A DNA stretch of 64,000 nucleotides from JAJDYQ01 sp963662865 (GTDB taxonomy: Bacteria > Pseudomonadota > Gammaproteobacteria > JAJDYQ01): positions 1,054,001 to 1,118,000 of the forward strand of contig OY759969.1 of assembly GCA_963662865.1 (NCBI GenBank), in the 5' to 3' direction. Shown here piece after piece: positions 61,661 to 64,000 of the stretch. Position 1 is the first letter of the stretch. Every line of letters starts with the position of its first letter. Made by a program: the position numbers and the translations under genes. Under the pieces are notes generated by a model. That model was not told where the DNA came from. It ran no database searches and was given only the letters and a program-made list of their open reading frames with translations.

Positions 61661-62446
61661 GAGTAGCGGCCATATCATTCGACCGGCCATGGTAAATAAA
61701 AACAGTGAGAAAAATATATTCAAGGCTTGTTCAGGTATGGCATGAGCCAGCTTTGCGCCCAGCGGGGCAAATAAGATACTGGCTGAAACAACGCCCGCAA
61801 AAGCTGGTAGATTAATGTAACCGATACTATTTTCCGGGATACCGCTCTCATCCAGACCCATAATGGCATAGCTGATGGTGGATACCATCGCCAGCGGCAT
61901 TCCTATCGCCGCCGCCGTTGCGACCGCATTCCGAACAGGCATTGAACAGTAACTGAAAAAAGGTACATTAATAACACCACCACCGATTCCCATCATGGAA
62001 GAAATAACGCCATTAATAAGCCCCACGCCTGCCATTCCCGGCAAACCGGGTAATTTACGTCTTCCCCCGACCGTACCAGTCATCGCATGTAAAGCGGCGA
62101 TAACAAGAAACACAACGAAGGCGATATACAAGGCCTGCCCCGGCAGTAAATCAACGGTTATCGTGCCGATAACAGTGCCCGCCAATATCCAGGGCGTAAG
62201 TCGCCAAAAGACAAACCAATCTATCGCGCCCTTGCGATTATGAATATAAATTGAAGGCAGTGCGCTGACCGCGATAGTAGCTAACGACGTACCGACCGCG
62301 ATTTTAATCAAGACATCGGTGGATACGCCTTCGGCCTCAAGGACAATAACGATGACCGGCACAATGATTGTGCCACCACCAATGCCCAACAGGCCAGCAA
62401 GCGTTCCGGCGACCGCGCCCGCTAGTAATAAGCTCATTACATCCAT
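61658..62446 (-). CDS. TauE/SafE family anion permease
   Basis: A 262-residue inner-membrane protein with about eight hydrophobic segments. Two glycine-rich repeats mark the family: AGLLGIGGGTIIVPVIVIVL (about 18-37) and ISSMMGIGGGVINVPFFSYC (about 152-171). Members export sulfite, sulfoacetate or other organic anions, or move thiosulfate-related ions. The substrate is not deducible here. Its TAG stop is the first triplet of the dispersed repeat. Monocistronic. Confidence 0.85.
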   Translation of the reverse strand: MDVMSLLLAGAVAGTLAGLLGIGGGTIIVPVIVIVLEAEGVSTDVLIKIAVGTSLATIAVSALPSIYIHNRKGAIDWFVFWRLTPWILAGTVIGTITVDLLPGQALYIAFVVFLVIAALHAMTGTVGGRRKLPGLPGMAGVGLINGVISSMMGIGGGVINVPFFSYCSMPVRNAVATAAAIGMPLAMVSTISYAIMGLDESGIPENSIGYINLPAFAGVVSASILFAPLGAKLAHAIPEQALNIFFSLFLFTMAGRMIWPLL

Positions 62447-62692
62447 TTCAAGGCACTGCTACCACCGCGTCATGCTGTTTTTACAGGGCTTTGGATAATG
62501 CCATTTTTCCGGTTTCGCAACTTAGAAATGCCGCCCTGCCGATTGGTGGCAGCGGATTAACTCAGAAGAACAAAAGGATGGAGCAACAGCGACGCGAATA
62601 CGCGGATTGCCCGCCCGACGAAGGCGCATATCGCCGGCGGGACGCAGGCTGGCCACCGAACCGGAAAGACCCGCCCCAAATGACAGCCCGCG

Positions 62693-64000
62693 CTACCAGC
62701 TCAGCTTCAGTTCCGCACCAACGCCGTGGTTTGCCTCGCCCTGGCCGTCTTCCCGACGAATCGCCTTGACGTCCAGCTCCGTATTCAGCTCGCCCCCCGG
62801 AACCGACAGCAGACGCCAGCCCAGGGTCAGATCACGGTTGGCACCGGACGACGACAGGCCCGCATACGGCACACCCGTGGCACCGCTGTCCAGGGACAGA
62901 CCCCACTCACCCTCCAGGCTCCAGCGCCTTGACGGCGAACCGGGCTGCGATGAATCCTCCTCCAGCGCGTCCGACAGCGAACCCGACAACAGCCGATCCA
63001 GCCCACCTGAGGCCGAGGCATTGCCATACTCCTGGCTCAGACTCAGCGACGGGCCATAAGCCGAACCCGGTCGTAGATCGTAGCGCAGCGAACCCGACAC
63101 GCCCCACTCATGCCGCTCTGCGTTCTCATGATCCAGCAGGCGCCGGCCACGCACATCCAGCGTCAGACCTGTCGACGGCAACTCCCAACTGATGCCGCCG
63201 CCCAGTTCCACGCCCAGGCCGTCGCTGGTATCGCCACCGTCATAGCGCATCCCCAACTCCAGTTCCGGAATCAATCGACCGCCGTCCGACTGTGGCAACT
63301 GCCAGGACCACTCCAGACCCAAACGGAAACGCCGCGTGCCCGTCTCCGCTCCCCGTACACCGCCATCATCATCCGACTCGATACGCGCCAGCGTCGCCTC
63401 CGAGGTCAACGCCAGCTTCAGGCCGCCTTCCTCCACCGGGCGCTCCAGCAACGTGCCGCGCAGACCCATCGAGGCCGACACCTGCTCAAGGTCGTGTTTC
63501 GAGTTAACGGAGGCAGAAGTCTGTTCCAGCTCACCACGGCCATAACTCAACGCACCCCACACCTGCAATCGCTCTGTCACATCGTAACGGATATACGGCA
63601 GCAGCGAGGTCAGCGTGCTCGACAACTCGCCTTTTTCCTGCTCGCCGCTCCAATCGCCATCGCCGTCGCTGTACGACAGCGCCAGACCCAGCAGCGTCCG
63701 CCCGTTGTCCCGATCCACTCCCAGTATCCCGGTCGTCACCTCGCCATCCATCGAGACACCGGCGCGGGCATCCTCGTAACGCGAGTACGACGCCTGACCC
63801 CACACCGAAATCCCCGCCTTATCTCTGTGTACAAAGCGGCTGCCTCGCAGCATATCCCGCAGCGACAGCGTCTGTGACAGGTTAAACAAGCGGTCAACCG
63901 AACCCGCTCCCAGGCCATCGCCGCCTCCGGTGTTTCCATTACCGAAGCCATCCACTCCAGCCAGGCCACGCACACCGCCCGTGCCAACTCCATTCAAGCC
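62693..64000 (-). CDS. Second autotransporter, C-terminal beta-barrel (runs off the right edge)
   Basis: An intact frame open to the window end, 435 codons visible. It starts in a Gly-rich linker (GVRGLAGVDGFGNGNTGGG), then GSVDRLFNLSQTLSLRDMLR, ISVWGQASYSRYEDARAGVS, TSLLPYIRYDVTERLQVWGA, LEWSWQLPQSDGGRLIPELE, and ends VGAELKLSW with an aromatic last residue. It is a close paralogue of the barrel at 24142-25500 and lacks the frameshifts. The passenger domain is outside the window and is probably also a Calx-beta repeat region. It would sit in the outer membrane and display or anchor the passenger. Confidence 0.88.
   Translation of the reverse strand, partial: GLNGVGTGGVRGLAGVDGFGNGNTGGGDGLGAGSVDRLFNLSQTLSLRDMLRGSRFVHRDKAGISVWGQASYSRYEDARAGVSMDGEVTTGILGVDRDNGRTLLGLALSYSDGDGDWSGEQEKGELSSTLTSLLPYIRYDVTERLQVWGALSYGRGELEQTSASVNSKHDLEQVSASMGLRGTLLERPVEEGGLKLALTSEATLARIESDDDGGVRGAETGTRRFRLGLEWSWQLPQSDGGRLIPELELGMRYDGGDTSDGLGVELGGGISWELPSTGLTLDVRGRRLLDHENAERHEWGVSGSLRYDLRPGSAYGPSLSLSQEYGNASASGGLDRLLSGSLSDALEEDSSQPGSPSRRWSLEGEWGLSLDSGATGVPYAGLSSSGANRDLTLGWRLLSVPGGELNTELDVKAIRREDGQGEANHGVGAELKLSW

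Overview
The window looks like chromosomal DNA of a gammaproteobacterium (a beta/gamma-border lineage is possible). The evidence is a PilGHIJ-ChpA twitching-type chemosensory operon, an S-adenosylhomocysteine (SAH) riboswitch in front of ahcY, the yqgE-ruvX-pyrR-pyrB-pyrC' block, the queA-tgt-yajC-secD-secF block and an AcnD/PrpF-type methylcitrate operon. Most of it is ordinary core genome of moderate G+C. The exceptions are a G+C-rich giant adhesin locus and several small decayed segments.

Layout. 1-280: transposase relic. 407-1312: promoter and a stand-alone PhnD-like periplasmic binding protein. 1365-3781: SAH riboswitch, ahcY and metF (methyl cycle). 3922-13858 (minus): pilG-pilH-pilI-pilJ-chpA-chpC, without a CheR or CheB partner. 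14089-17367 (plus): gshA-gshB-apbE. 17364-23032 (plus): TonB-like protein, yqgE, ruvX, pyrR, pyrB, an apparently inactive pyrC', and a PyrK-like flavin/iron-sulfur protein. 23173-23959: two small proteins of DUF2970 and DUF4124 type.

24142-33330 (minus) is a giant Calx-beta repeat autotransporter, about 3000 residues. It is broken into six reading frames by five small indels and is headed by a 28-nt poly-C tract (poly-G on the plus strand) that looks like a contingency (ON/OFF) switch. A second autotransporter beta-barrel end, in the same orientation and very similar, runs off the right edge (62693-64000).

33527-39982: transposase C-terminal relic, msrA, sixA, a frameshifted small gene, a class V aminotransferase, mltF, a metallo-beta-lactamase-fold lipoprotein and tadA. 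40025-45675 (minus): secF, secD, yajC, tgt and queA. 45794-45880: tRNA-Leu(CAA). 45933-55426 (minus): propionate operon gntR-prpB-prpC-acnD-prpF-acuI-prpE with two matching operator palindromes upstream. 55783-57048: homocysteine-forming sulfhydrylase (metY type). 57119-58530: small secreted peptide, a PD-(D/E)XK-like protein and an FGE-sulfatase pseudogene. 58534-62446: mutS, a sixA-like tail relic, and a TauE/SafE permease.

Links between genes: metY makes homocysteine, metF supplies methyl groups and ahcY clears SAH under riboswitch control. The prp operon oxidises propionyl-CoA to pyruvate and succinate, and acuI adds an acrylyl-CoA entry. The features most worth a second look are the poly-C switch on the giant autotransporter with its distant paralogue, and an inverted repeat that supplies the stop codons of two unrelated genes (msrA and the TauE permease) while also covering the 3' end of sixA-like sequence.
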